A DNA stretch of 64,000 nucleotides from Bacteroidota bacterium (GTDB taxonomy: Bacteria; Bacteroidota; Bacteroidia; NS11-12g; UBA955). A program made the position numbers and the translations under genes. The stretch lies in the NCBI GenBank assembly GCA_963169345.1, contig CAUJCT010000019.1, positions 41,366 to 105,365 of the forward strand, in the 5' to 3' direction. A model generated the notes under the pieces. That model saw only the letters and a program-made list of their open reading frames with translations. It was not told the origin of the DNA and made no database searches. Shown one piece after another: positions 37,273 through 46,434 of the stretch; the first letter of the stretch is position 1, and the number at the start of each line of letters is the position of its first letter.

Positions 37273-37382
37273 GTAGCGGAAGAAGGAACTGCTGAATTGC
37301 TGACAAGCTGAATTGTGTCGCGGATGAAGAGATTATGAAACCTTAGATTACGGTGAACTTTTAGAGTATCGACAAGCCGGAC

Positions 37383-37430
37383 GACTTAACAACTTAACAA
37401 CTTAACAACTTAACAACTAAACGACTTAAC
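37383..37430. repeat. Octamer tandem repeat, six copies
   Basis: Six consecutive octamers related to AACTTAAC (GACTTAAC, three AACTTAAC, AACTAAAC, GACTTAAC). It is a microsatellite-like array without coding potential. Confidence 0.8.
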
Positions 37431-37439
37431 ACAATTCTT

Positions 37440-37690
37440 TTTCAAACTATTCAACCTGCCAGGTTGAGTTTTTATTGAAACTGCAATTTAAGGCAATGAA
37501 ATAGTACTTTTTTACACTATTCAACCTGGAAGGTTAAGTTTTTTTTGAAACTGCAATTTAGGGTAACGAAACAGTACTTTTTTACACTATTCAACCTGGA
37601 AGGTTAAGTTTTTTTTGAAACTGCAATTTAAGGCAATGAAATAGTACTTTTTTGCACTATTCAACCTAGAAGGTTGAATAAGAAACTAAG
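37440..37690 (+). repeat. Four tandem intergenic repeat units, 70-bp period (locus C)
   Basis: Palindrome-like cores start at 37452, 37522, 37592 and 37662, exactly 70 bases apart. Between them are TTGAAACTGCAATTTA, a GGCAATGAAATAGTAC block and TTTTTTACACTAT, the same order as at 22440 but with a shorter link. Only the first core is a perfect palindrome (CAACCTGCCAGGTTG). The others read CAACCT(G/A)GAAGGTT(A/G), which shortens the possible stem. Confidence 0.85.
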
Positions 37691-37738
37691 GCAAATCAAG
37701 AATATCCTTTAATATCAAAGCTTTACCCTAACTTAGTC

Positions 37739-38920
37739 TTATATCGAATTTTCCTTATTTTCATAAGGTACTTTTATTGCAATATATGCAAAGACGATTA
37801 AGCTTATGATGCCTGTTAAACTAAATGCCGCTAATGGCCCCCAGTTATACCACACTATGCCGCCAATCGTACTGGCAAGCAAAGAACAAATGCTCTGCAA
37901 ACCGGCAAAAGTTCCAATAGCTGTTGCCGTATCTTCTTTCGCACTTATATTACTTATCCAGGCTTTGGATATGCCTTCAGTTGCTGCCGAAAAGGCTCCG
38001 TATAATATGAAAATTGCTATGAAAGTCCAGGCTTGACTCGCAAATGCCATGCCTATATAAACAACAGCAAACATTATCAACCCCATTAAGTAAACGCGTT
38101 TTAACCCAAGTTTATCAGCTAATAATCCTAATGGTAATGATAACAAAGCATAAATGAAATTATAAAAAATGTACATACCAATCACAAACTGATCACTCAT
38201 CCCGCTTTCTTTTACTTTTAACAACAGAAACATATCCGAACTGTTAAACAAATAAAACAACAACAAACCATACAATAATTGTCGGTATACCTGAGGACCT
38301 TTTCTCCAGTATGAGATAAAATCCATGATTTTTACTTTGCCATGATTTTCTTTTACAACTGCTCTGTCTTTTATTAAATAAGTTGAAAGAAGTGCCAAAA
38401 CACCGGGCACAAAAGCTATAAAAAACAATGCTTTATATTGACCCGGAAAAAAATTCAGATACACCAACGCCAAAGCTGGCCCTGCAACAGCTCCCATTGT
38501 ATCAATAGTGCGATGAAATCCATATACCTGACCTTTGGTTTCGGGAGTGGCATTGTCTGACAAAATTGCATCTCTTGCACCTGTGCGAATGCCTTTACCG
38601 AATCGGTCAAGAGTTCGTGCAAAGAACACCCATAGAGGATAGACAAACATTCCAAGCATTGGTTTAGATATAGCACTAAAAGCATAACCAATTCTGACAA
38701 ATGGCAGACGTGTTCCGTAAACATCCGACATTTTACCAAAATAACCTTTGCTTAATCCTGCTATTGCTTCCGCAAATCCTTCCAAAATGCCTATGAAAAT
38801 AATTGAAAAACCTATTGAAGACAAGTATATGGGCATGACTGGATACAACATTTCTGTTGCGACATCTGTAAAGAAGCTGACTATGGATAGCACGATGACC
38901 GTTCTTGAAATGGCCCTCAT
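37739..38920 (-). CDS. Major facilitator superfamily transporter
   Basis: A 393-residue protein with about 12 hydrophobic segments. The MFS loop 2-3 motif is seen in GYFGKMSDVYGTRLPFVRIGY and its repeat-half counterpart in LPLGLLADKLGLKRVYLMG. DTMGAVAGPALALV is the TM5 antiporter-like glycine-rich segment. The substrate is unknown. The start overlaps the stop of rsmG by four bases (ATGA), making it the last gene of the operon that begins at 43322. Confidence 0.85.
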   Translation of the reverse strand: MRAISRTVIVLSIVSFFTDVATEMLYPVMPIYLSSIGFSIIFIGILEGFAEAIAGLSKGYFGKMSDVYGTRLPFVRIGYAFSAISKPMLGMFVYPLWVFFARTLDRFGKGIRTGARDAILSDNATPETKGQVYGFHRTIDTMGAVAGPALALVYLNFFPGQYKALFFIAFVPGVLALLSTYLIKDRAVVKENHGKVKIMDFISYWRKGPQVYRQLLYGLLLFYLFNSSDMFLLLKVKESGMSDQFVIGMYIFYNFIYALLSLPLGLLADKLGLKRVYLMGLIMFAVVYIGMAFASQAWTFIAIFILYGAFSAATEGISKAWISNISAKEDTATAIGTFAGLQSICSLLASTIGGIVWYNWGPLAAFSLTGIISLIVFAYIAIKVPYENKENSI

Positions 38921-39546
38921 GCTTTTGATATTATAAGCAGTTTCTTAGTCTCAAAAAATGGGTCTGTGAATTGTGAAATAAGGTCAATTGTCTTGACTTT
39001 TCTATCCGGATTATGTTGTTTGAAAGTTCTGATTTCTTCAGCTAAATCACCACCTTTTAGACATAGAACTTCTGAATCTGGTTTGAGATTTTTCTTTATC
39101 CATTGAAAGAAGTCATTCAGTTGAGTGACTGCTCTGCAAGTTACGATATCGTATTTGCCTTTAATCTGTTCAGCTCTCGCTTGTTCTGCTTTTAAATTTT
39201 TAAGTCCAATACCTTCTGCCACTGCATTAACAACTGCAATTTTTTTACCAATCGAATCAACCAAATGGAATTGAATATTTGGGAAAAGAATTGCCAGAGG
39301 TAAACCAGGGAAGCCGCCGCCAGTGCCAATGTCCAATACACTGTGAACATTTTCAAAGGATGCAAATTTGGCTATAGTTAATGAATGCAAAACATGTCGA
39401 AGATAAAGTTCATCAATATCTTTTCTTGAAATTACATTGATTTTTTCGTTCCATTCGGTGTATAGAGGATACAACTTAGCGAACTGCATTTTTTGATGTT
39501 CACTCAGATTTGGGAAGTAATCATATATCAGATTAACATCTACCAT
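38917..39546 (-). CDS. rsmG: 16S rRNA m7G527 methyltransferase
   Basis: A 209-residue SAM-dependent methyltransferase with motif I VLDIGTGGGFPGLPLAILFP (about residues 68-87), which is typical of RsmG (GidB). The CRAV segment and the KGG near the end of the fold are also present. It methylates G527 of 16S rRNA. It overlaps the glycosyltransferase gene upstream by seven bases and the MFS gene downstream by four. Confidence 0.95.
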   Translation of the reverse strand: MVDVNLIYDYFPNLSEHQKMQFAKLYPLYTEWNEKINVISRKDIDELYLRHVLHSLTIAKFASFENVHSVLDIGTGGGFPGLPLAILFPNIQFHLVDSIGKKIAVVNAVAEGIGLKNLKAEQARAEQIKGKYDIVTCRAVTQLNDFFQWIKKNLKPDSEVLCLKGGDLAEEIRTFKQHNPDRKVKTIDLISQFTDPFFETKKLLIISKA

Positions 39547-40676
39547 TTCTTTTGTTTACCAAAGATTGCCACAAACCCAAAGAAGACATTGTAGCCAACA
39601 TATAAAAAGTCAAAAACAGGCACCCAGGCACTCATACCACTTTGCTTAAGTTTTTTAAAGCCCATGTACACTACAGGCCATTTGATAGACCAATACAGGA
39701 GCAATAATACCAGAGCCCAGCCGAAACTTTCGGGAACAAATGCGTTAGCAATAAATGTCATCCACAATAATCCATGTGTGAAAGCCATCATCCCCAGTTT
39801 GAATCTATGGTTGAATTTGTAATATTTACCTACGAAATTGTGTCTTTTCTTTTGTCTGAACCAATCTCCAAAACTGTTTTTTGATTTTGTAAAAACAAAG
39901 CCATCAGGGTGCAGACAAATACTTGTGTTATTAGGTGTAGCTGCATCCTGAACAAAGAGGTCATCATCACCTGGCGCAATATGTAAATGCGAAGCAAATC
40001 CTTTATGTTTGAAGAAAAGAGATTTTCTGTAAGCCAGATTTCTTCCAACACCCATATATGGATCGCGTCCCATAGCATAGGAAAAATAGGTCATCCCCGT
40101 ATAAAGATTATCCATACGGGATATAATATTGACCATACCATTTCCTTTTTGAAAAGGAGAGTATCCAAGCACTATTTCAGTTTCAGTGCTGTTGTGGAAT
40201 GGTCGAACCATGTGTTTGATCCACTGATTGCTCTGAGGTTCACAATCTGCATCTGTCAACAAAATAATATCATTATGAGCCGCTTTTATGCCGAGAGACA
40301 AAGCTAGCTTTTTACCCTGATAATTACGCTTCATATCCTCCGTCACGTAAATACCTTTTATCTTAGGATTGGTTTTTACAAGTTCTTCCAGATATCCTGT
40401 AGTACCGTCCCAGCTGGCGTCATCAATAATCAGAATTTCGTAGTTGGGATAATCTTGTTCCAGAAGAATAGGCACAAGTTTTTGCAGGTTGTCATATTCG
40501 CTGCGTGCGGCAATAACTATACTTACGCCTTGCCAGTTGTACTGATTTTCGTTGAATTCTGTTTTTCTTATAAAACGTCCATAAATATTCAAGTGGTAGA
40601 TTACCTGAATGATAACAAAAATCGCCAATAGGCTAAGAAGAAGAATAGATGTGAGGTTCGGCTGTAGTGTAAACAT
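39540..40676 (-). CDS. Membrane-bound family 2 glycosyltransferase
   Basis: A 378-residue protein with an N-terminal helix (about 9-30), a GT-A domain and two to three C-terminal helices (about 295-370). Catalytic-site residues appear in VSIVIAARSEYDNL, IIDDASWDGT and LTDADCEP (DxD-like). DWFRQKKRHNFVGKYY is the QxxRW-like acceptor/processivity motif, in altered form (QKKRH). It may act on polyprenyl-linked or lipid substrates. It starts three bases after the AAA gene stop. Confidence 0.88.
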   Translation of the reverse strand: MFTLQPNLTSILLLSLLAIFVIIQVIYHLNIYGRFIRKTEFNENQYNWQGVSIVIAARSEYDNLQKLVPILLEQDYPNYEILIIDDASWDGTTGYLEELVKTNPKIKGIYVTEDMKRNYQGKKLALSLGIKAAHNDIILLTDADCEPQSNQWIKHMVRPFHNSTETEIVLGYSPFQKGNGMVNIISRMDNLYTGMTYFSYAMGRDPYMGVGRNLAYRKSLFFKHKGFASHLHIAPGDDDLFVQDAATPNNTSICLHPDGFVFTKSKNSFGDWFRQKKRHNFVGKYYKFNHRFKLGMMAFTHGLLWMTFIANAFVPESFGWALVLLLLYWSIKWPVVYMGFKKLKQSGMSAWVPVFDFLYVGYNVFFGFVAIFGKQKKW

Positions 40677-40679
40677 GAA

Positions 40680-43322
40680 TTACTTGAAACCTATTCCCGT
40701 TCTCTGTGTCGGGATATTATCTGCTTTAAACTCTTCCACATCTTCAATTACCAAAGTGCCCACCATTTTTGGTGTTCGTTTGGTCTTAGGCAATTCACTC
40801 AGTCGCAGGTGCTGATTTCTTACAGCTTCCTCAATAACCTTTCTCACAGCTCTACCATTTCCGAAGAACTTGTCGCGCTTTTGATACATGTATTCAATGT
40901 ATTCTTTGAGTCGGGTTTTAGCTGCCTCATCAGGTGTAATATTATGATCAGCGAGTTGTTGAACAGCAATACTCAATAAGTCATCAGGACTGAAATCCTC
41001 GAAGTGGAAGGTTCTGTCGAATCTCGATTTTAAACCTGGATTAGCTTCAAGGAAACGTTCCATGTTTTGAGTGTAACCGGCTGCAATAACGATGAACTTA
41101 CCTCTGTGATCCTCCATGCGTTTAAGTAAAGTTTCAATCGCTTCTTTACCATAATCGTTTCCGCCTCCTTCGGTTAAAGCGTAAGCTTCGTCAATAAACA
41201 AGACGCCGCCCATCGCTTTGTCAATTAACTCGGATGTTTTAATGGCAGTTTGACCAATATAACCACCTACAAGTGATTGACGGTCGCACTCAACTAAATG
41301 ACCTCTTTCGAGTATACCCAGAGCTTTGTAAATCTGCGCTAGAATACGGGCAACAGTGGTTTTACCTGTTCCAGGATTGCCTGTGAATACAGAGTGTAAT
41401 GAGAAAATCTCACGTGGATTTTTACCACTCTCTTTGTAATATCTTACCAGTTTGATGAGTTCATCAATATCCGCTTTAACTTTTGGTAAACCGGTTAGCT
41501 TTTTCAACTTGGCGACAGATTCCTTGAGTAAATCTTCATCAACAGGAATGTCAGCCAAATCACTGCTCTGCTTCATGTAAGCCTTTTCGATATCGTCTTT
41601 CTGTATGGTGCTCAGATTTTCAATTGTCAGTTTCTTAGGATCTTTCACCTTCATGACTCTCAATCCAAGATTCATTTTGAATTCATCAATTAATGAATTG
41701 ACCATTCGGGCGTTACCAAAGAATTTATCTCTGTTGCGGTAAGCATCAACCAAATGTTTGTACATTTCGGTACTGGCTTCTTCGCTGAGTTTTACACCGC
41801 GTTTGTCGCAGGCATATTCAGCTATCTTGATTAATTCCTGAGGTAAATAATCAGGGAAATCGTACACCATTGTAAACCTCGATTTTAATCCAGGGTTAGA
41901 TTCGAGGAAGGTGTTCATTTCGGTAGGATAGCCTGCAACAATGATAGCGATATCGTTGGCATCACTGAGTTCTTTTAAGAGAATCTCAATGGCTTCTTTC
42001 CCAAAATCCTTGCTGTCGTCGTCTTTACGGGCCAATGAATACGCCTCATCAATAAAGAGGATACCATCTTTCGCTTTTTTGATGGCTTCTTTTGTTTTTG
42101 GAGCGGTTTGTCCTATGAATTCAGCTACCAAATCACCGCGGTCGACTTCGTGAACATGGCCTTTTTTAAGTAAGCCCAGTTCTTTGTAGATGCGACCCAA
42201 CATACGTGCAACGGTAGTTTTACCAGTACCCGGATTGCCTTTAAATACAGCGTGAAGATTGATATGTTCGTTATCCGCCACACCTTTTTCTTTGCGAAGA
42301 GCAATGAACTTAAGGTAGTTGGTATATTCTTTCACTTTGTCCTTGATGCTGGTCAGACCAACCATTGCATCGAGGTCTTTCATCACATTTTCGTATGAGT
42401 CAGGAACTGAAGGAGATTTTTCCTGTTTGCTTTCAAATTCATCGGTATCATCATCTTCCGGCATATCGAAATCGGCATCGAAATAGAAACCGGTTTGAAC
42501 TAATGGGATAAAGTCTTCCTCAACAGCTTCCATATAATCATCACCCACTTCAAAAGGGACAGAAGCCACGAGTTCATCCATGAAGACCACTTCAATGTAG
42601 TATCTGCCGCGTCCCCAGGTACCCAGCATATCGCTGCCCCAGCCTACAGTAGTTGAAAAGAAATCCTCTTCAGGTTTAACAAAGAAGAGTTTGGTAGCAG
42701 AGCCTTTGAGGTAACCTGCCGAAGTTTTATAATTGAAAGTCAATTCACAAGCCCAGTCGGTGCTTTTGCGAGTCAGGTTTTTGGCATTGAGTTCAATCCA
42801 GATATAGCGCGTGCTAAGGGCGTTGAATCCGACATAGTATTTGCGTTCGAGTTCGGCCAGGTTAGCATCAGGACCTTCATAGAGTTTGAGGGTTTCGATT
42901 TTGAAGAAAGGATTGATACCGTTTCTGACAATACCCTGACGTTCTATGTAGAAGCTTTTGGTGGCTGTCAGTTCGTCATTGACATAGGCTTCCCAGCGGT
43001 AGGCACCGGATTTCCAGTAAGTAGCGGGAGTTTTGACACCCCAGCCTTCACGGACGAAGACGATGTTATCGCGTTTGTCGATGGTTCTGTCGCAAATCAG
43101 GTCACAGATTTCCTCATCATTTTCGTTGAGGCATTTAAGTCGGAGTTTGATATCCCAGTTTTCTTCGTCGTATTTTTTGTTGAAGAAAGAGAATTCGCAA
43201 TAGATGTAGGCCGCTTCTTGTTCATCAAAAACGGAGCGGTACTTCTTGGCGTTATTAGCGAGCCATTCAGTAGAGCCGTAAGTTTTGATATCGCGGAATT
43301 TAAACAGATCTTTAATACTCAT
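40680..43322 (-). CDS. Tandem CbbX/SpoVK-type AAA ATPase
   Basis: An 880-residue protein. Residues about 20-130 and 140-260 look like two related beta-sandwich domains: each has a W(G)...G-x-Y-x(W/I)EA/V...F pattern. An acidic linker (about 275-315) precedes two AAA modules of the CbbX/CfqX class. Walker A motifs are FKGNPGTGKTTVARMLG and FTGNPGTGKTTVARILA; Walker B motifs are GILFIDEAYSL and GVLFIDEAYAL. Both modules keep the AGYPTEM or AGYTQNM sensor and the ESNPGLKSRF arginine-finger region, so both should hydrolyse ATP. The family remodels protein complexes. The target is unknown. It is the first gene of a four-gene operon. Confidence 0.88.
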   Translation of the reverse strand: MSIKDLFKFRDIKTYGSTEWLANNAKKYRSVFDEQEAAYIYCEFSFFNKKYDEENWDIKLRLKCLNENDEEICDLICDRTIDKRDNIVFVREGWGVKTPATYWKSGAYRWEAYVNDELTATKSFYIERQGIVRNGINPFFKIETLKLYEGPDANLAELERKYYVGFNALSTRYIWIELNAKNLTRKSTDWACELTFNYKTSAGYLKGSATKLFFVKPEEDFFSTTVGWGSDMLGTWGRGRYYIEVVFMDELVASVPFEVGDDYMEAVEEDFIPLVQTGFYFDADFDMPEDDDTDEFESKQEKSPSVPDSYENVMKDLDAMVGLTSIKDKVKEYTNYLKFIALRKEKGVADNEHINLHAVFKGNPGTGKTTVARMLGRIYKELGLLKKGHVHEVDRGDLVAEFIGQTAPKTKEAIKKAKDGILFIDEAYSLARKDDDSKDFGKEAIEILLKELSDANDIAIIVAGYPTEMNTFLESNPGLKSRFTMVYDFPDYLPQELIKIAEYACDKRGVKLSEEASTEMYKHLVDAYRNRDKFFGNARMVNSLIDEFKMNLGLRVMKVKDPKKLTIENLSTIQKDDIEKAYMKQSSDLADIPVDEDLLKESVAKLKKLTGLPKVKADIDELIKLVRYYKESGKNPREIFSLHSVFTGNPGTGKTTVARILAQIYKALGILERGHLVECDRQSLVGGYIGQTAIKTSELIDKAMGGVLFIDEAYALTEGGGNDYGKEAIETLLKRMEDHRGKFIVIAAGYTQNMERFLEANPGLKSRFDRTFHFEDFSPDDLLSIAVQQLADHNITPDEAAKTRLKEYIEYMYQKRDKFFGNGRAVRKVIEEAVRNQHLRLSELPKTKRTPKMVGTLVIEDVEEFKADNIPTQRTGIGFK

Positions 43323-43412
43323 AAGGCTTTAAAAAGCAGTTTCAATAATACGATTAAAAGGCGGTTAAATACAAGGTTTTTAATAAAAAAAGTCCACACT
43401 TGAAAAATGATT

Positions 43413-43441
43413 TTGAATTATAAATAATTAGTTTAATTTTG
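43413..43441 (+). promoter_or_regulatory. Promoter of tRNA-Ser
   Basis: TTG at 43413-43415, an 18-base spacer and TAATTTTG at 43434-43441, 12 bases before the tRNA. Confidence 0.65.
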
Positions 43442-43453
43442 CACTCCCAATTC

Positions 43454-43540
43454 GGTGAGGTGACTGAGAGGCCGAAAGTAGCAGTTTGCTAAACTGCCGT
43501 ACGGGAAACTGTACCGAGGGTTCGAATCCCTCCCTCACCG
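43454..43540 (+). tRNA. tRNA-Ser (anticodon GCT)
   Basis: A class II tRNA. The acceptor stem GGTGAGG pairs with CCTCACC, with discriminator G. The anticodon arm GCAGTTTGCTAAACTGC carries GCT, and there is a long variable arm (TACGGGAAACTGTA) and a T-loop GGTTCGAATCC. The CCA end is not encoded. Confidence 0.96.
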
Positions 43541-43541
43541 C

Positions 43542-43994
43542 AACTCTTTTGAAAGTCCGAGCCTTTGGCTCGGACTTTTTTTATAACCCAAGGCGAGTCT
43601 GAATCCCGCAGGGTTCAAGTGAGCATTGGGTTATAAAAAAAGCAATTCACCTAAGTGAATTGACTTTCAAACAGAGTTTAGCCTCCCCCAAAGGGATCAC
43701 AACGTAATCCCAATATTTTATTAAATCTATATTATATTACTATTCATGTAGTTAGAACTCCATTATAAATCTGATGTTTAATATGATTTATTCATACATA
43801 GCTTCATTTATCAATAATCAAAAAAAGGAATATTTCTGATTGTTTTTGTAATAGAATTTATGAAATGGAAATTATGTTACTATATTTCACTGTTGTCTAA
43901 ACCATTGTCGAATTGTATACGAGCTTATGTTTAAAGTGGCTTTTTCTATGACGGTATTTCATAACCAATAAAAAACAACGCTTATTTTAAGGAG
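43542..43994. other. Intergenic region after tRNA-Ser with nested inverted repeats
   Basis: About 450 bases. The first 140 hold a set of nested inverted repeats: CTCTTTTGAAAGTC against GACTTTCAAACAGAG as outer arms, the terminator at 43553, TTATAACCCA (43581) against TGGGTTATAA (43627), and CAATTCAC against GTGAATTG (43642-43661). The rest is AT-rich with no gene until the integrase remnant. Confidence 0.65.
43553..43582 (+). terminator. Terminator of tRNA-Ser
   Basis: An 11-base-pair perfect stem AAGTCCGAGCC / GGCTCGGACTT with loop TTT, then a T-run. Confidence 0.9.
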
Positions 43995-44183
43995 GTGGGA
44001 GATATTTGTGGGTTTAGGATCAATTTGACAACCCATATTGGTAGAAAAACTTTCGGAACTATCGCTTTGAATAAAGGATATAGTATCGAATCTGTTAGCA
44101 GAATGTTAGGTCATACTGATATTAAGACTACACAAAAGCACTACGCAGTAATCTTAAAGAAACGAATTTTGGAAGAAATGTAA
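43960..44183 (+). pseudogene. C-terminal remnant of a tyrosine recombinase
   Basis: The last 60 residues encode the catalytic end of a phage-type integrase: LTTHIGRKTFGTIAL (His-x-x-Arg box), VSRMLGHTDIKTTQKHYAVI (second His and nucleophile Tyr). The frame can be extended back through KEVGDICGF to about 43960 only by allowing a one-base shift in an A-run. The N-terminal arm and core-binding domains are missing. It lies about 450 bases after tRNA-Ser, a usual integration target. Confidence 0.75.
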
Positions 44184-44213
44184 ATTATCTGATAGAATTA
44201 AAACAAATAATTT

Positions 44214-44221
44214 TATATTTG
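44214..44221 (+). promoter_or_regulatory. Bacteroidota -7 element for the DUF4238 gene
   Basis: TATATTTG, 21 bases before the ATG at 44243. Confidence 0.45.
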
Positions 44222-44242
44222 ATTTAAAATCATAAACTAAAA

Positions 44243-45247
44243 ATGCCTGATAAGAAAAAACAGCATTATGTTCCAAAATTATATCTAAAAAAATTTTGCG
44301 ATTCAGAGAACAGTAACACTATTGGTCTGTATAATTTTAAGTCAAATAAAATTATAACTACTACTGATTTTAAAAATCAAGCTTATAAGACATATTTTTA
44401 TGGGAAAGATGGCTTTGTCGAAGAGATGTTAGGTAGGATTGAGCAAGAGATAGAGCCTATTTTAAAGAAAATTATCCAAGATTGTTCACTTCAAATAAAT
44501 AAGGATTATATAGAACTACTAAGGCTTCATACTTTGTTGCAATCAATAAGAACTAATCAAGTTTTAGAAGAGGTAAATTTTATTTCAGAAAAAATAAAAA
44601 AACTATACTGTGGAGATGATGAAGAAAAATTAGAAATGATAAATAAGGATGAAGTCGAGAATAAAATAAATGGATCTTATATGATATCATTGATGGGTTC
44701 AAAATTAGATGTAATTGATGATTTAGGTTATAAATTAATAGTTAATAATACTAAATTTCAATTAATTACTTCGGATCACCCAGTTGTGTTTTATAATCAG
44801 TTTTTAGAAAATAGGGAATATAAATATGCCAAATTGGGACTAAGGTCTAAAGGGTTGCAAATATTTTTCCCAATATCACCATACCTTATGATTCATTTTT
44901 TTGACAATAAAGTATATAATTTAGGAAGAAAAAATAGTAATAAAATTGATCTAACAATTAATTCTGTTAATAAACTTAACCTTTTACAAATCTTAAATTG
45001 CGGAGAAACTCTATTTTTCCACCCTCGAACTCAAAGCAAATATTTATTTGGACTTATTCAAAAAGCAAATTCGCATAGGTTTGATAGGTCTTTTTTTGAG
45101 AAGGAAATAGTTTTAAATCCTAACCAAAGTATACATTATCATTTGAATGATAGGATTAGCATTAATCTTAAGTTGGACTTTGTTAAATTTACGAAGAATG
45201 CATTAAATTATAAATTTGGGGATTATTTTGTTGAATTGCGAAATTGA
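44243..45247 (+). CDS. DUF4238 family protein
   Basis: A 334-residue cytoplasmic protein. The N-terminus MPDKKKQHYVPKLYLKKFC is the diagnostic DUF4238 motif (KxQHYVPxxYLxxF). LITSDHPVVFYN in the middle and the FFPISPYLMI segment are conserved in the family. Its function is unknown; members are scattered in accessory regions. Codon use is very AT-rich compared with the flanking operons, which fits horizontal acquisition. A small-protein gene follows after 34 bases on the same strand. Confidence 0.85.
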   Translation: MPDKKKQHYVPKLYLKKFCDSENSNTIGLYNFKSNKIITTTDFKNQAYKTYFYGKDGFVEEMLGRIEQEIEPILKKIIQDCSLQINKDYIELLRLHTLLQSIRTNQVLEEVNFISEKIKKLYCGDDEEKLEMINKDEVENKINGSYMISLMGSKLDVIDDLGYKLIVNNTKFQLITSDHPVVFYNQFLENREYKYAKLGLRSKGLQIFFPISPYLMIHFFDNKVYNLGRKNSNKIDLTINSVNKLNLLQILNCGETLFFHPRTQSKYLFGLIQKANSHRFDRSFFEKEIVLNPNQSIHYHLNDRISINLKLDFVKFTKNALNYKFGDYFVELRN

Positions 45248-45281
45248 TTGATATAAATTGTTTTTTTGATATTTATTTAAA

Positions 45282-45644
45282 ATGATTTTTTTAAGAGATT
45301 TAGAAAAGGTAATTTCAGATTTTCAATCCTATGATATGTATATGAAATTAGCAATGGTGACTGATCCTGAAAATCCTTACCTAGATAAAACTATAAATAA
45401 AATTTTTGAAATTATCGAGGCAAGTATGGTGAATTTTGAAATATTAGAAATTCAAAGCAATGAATACAAGACGATTATTAATGGACTAAAAATGAAAGAG
45501 ATGTACGATTTTTATTTTTGTTTAAAGAGTGTTGAAACTTCATGTTCTAAAGATGATTTTTTACAGCTAATGTGCCTTCATTCGAGTTTATTAGATTGTC
45601 ATACTCTTATAGAATCTTTAAAAAAAGATATCGATAAATTTTAA
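45282..45644 (+). CDS. Small helical protein, unrecognised family, copy 1
   Basis: A 120-residue, mostly helical, acidic protein with no signal peptide. It is clearly paralogous to the gene at 48887. Shared segments are VISDFQSYDM versus VVEDFQSIEM, DPENPYLDKTINKIFEIIEASM versus DPLIPYDQSSVDKIYKIVEASM, F-x-(I/T)-(L/I)-EIQS-x-(E/D)Y, and LHSSL. I recognise no known domain. It follows the DUF4238 gene closely and may be co-transcribed with it. Confidence 0.65.
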   Translation: MIFLRDLEKVISDFQSYDMYMKLAMVTDPENPYLDKTINKIFEIIEASMVNFEILEIQSNEYKTIINGLKMKEMYDFYFCLKSVETSCSKDDFLQLMCLHSSLLDCHTLIESLKKDIDKF

Positions 45645-45830
45645 TTCTATTTTTAAATCCGTTATTTCTTTATCTAAAAATATTAAATAAAACATTTTGA
45701 TGTATCCACAAGAATCAAATATACTGTTTAAATTCAAATAGACATGTTTTATGAAATTTAGATACATAATACACTTAGAGATAGTAAAAAGTTAAATTGA
45801 AGATTTGTTTTGAAATATGAACATAACTAA

Positions 45831-46385
45831 TCAAGTTTTGTTTTTTAAACATGTTATCATTTCGGCTAATTGACCTTTATATTTTTCTGATAAATCTATG
45901 AATGTATTATCTTTATAATCATATAGATATATTGATTTTACTGTTTTTGTCGATTGAATCATATTTACTTGATCTTTATTTAGTGTAAAACTGCATTCAA
46001 TTGAACGGACATTTTCAGCAGGAAATCCATTTACAGTATTTCGAGATTTGTTTTCAGCAATTAGAGTTATAATGCTGTCATTAGATAATTTAATAATTAA
46101 TTTGTTAGGTGTCATCTCTTTCTTATAGCCCCCCCATGAATAAGATGTTACTAATGTCCAATTTTCATGTATTTGTTTTTTTGTAGTGTCGACAATTCTA
46201 TTCATAATAATAAAAATACTTTGCCAACCATTTTCAAAATCCTTGTTATTGTAGAATGGTTCAGCCATAAAATAATGATTAGAACTATCTTGAAGTGTTT
46301 TCTTTTTAACATCACATTGAGCTTCAATGTTTTTTATTGAAACAATGGAGGCAAATATTAAAATTAATATATTTTTTATTTTCAT
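45831..46385 (-). CDS. Small secreted protein, unknown
   Basis: From ATG 46385 (MKIKNILILIFASIVSIKNIEAQ) the protein has 184 residues with a good signal peptide. An ATG 33 bases upstream would put 11 extra residues before it. The mature part shows no known domain and a single conserved-looking Cys pair (CSFTL, TCLK). It is AT-rich like its neighbours in this accessory block. Confidence 0.55.
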   Translation of the reverse strand: MKIKNILILIFASIVSIKNIEAQCDVKKKTLQDSSNHYFMAEPFYNNKDFENGWQSIFIIMNRIVDTTKKQIHENWTLVTSYSWGGYKKEMTPNKLIIKLSNDSIITLIAENKSRNTVNGFPAENVRSIECSFTLNKDQVNMIQSTKTVKSIYLYDYKDNTFIDLSEKYKGQLAEMITCLKNKT

Positions 46386-46434
46386 TTTTATAGAATATTT
46401 TATCACAAACTTAGCCAAAATGTTGTCTCAAAAG

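Larger units (their letters stand above)
37041..37738. other. Repeat-rich intergenic region
   Basis: About 700 bases without a gene between convergent transcription units. Almost all of it is repeats: a direct repeat pair (37078-37272), an octamer array (37383-37430) and four tandem palindrome units (37440-37690). Confidence 0.7.

Noticed and set aside
37440..37690. CRISPR array, because of regular spacing of 70 bp.
   Set aside because: The segments between the palindromes are also near-identical, so there are no spacers.
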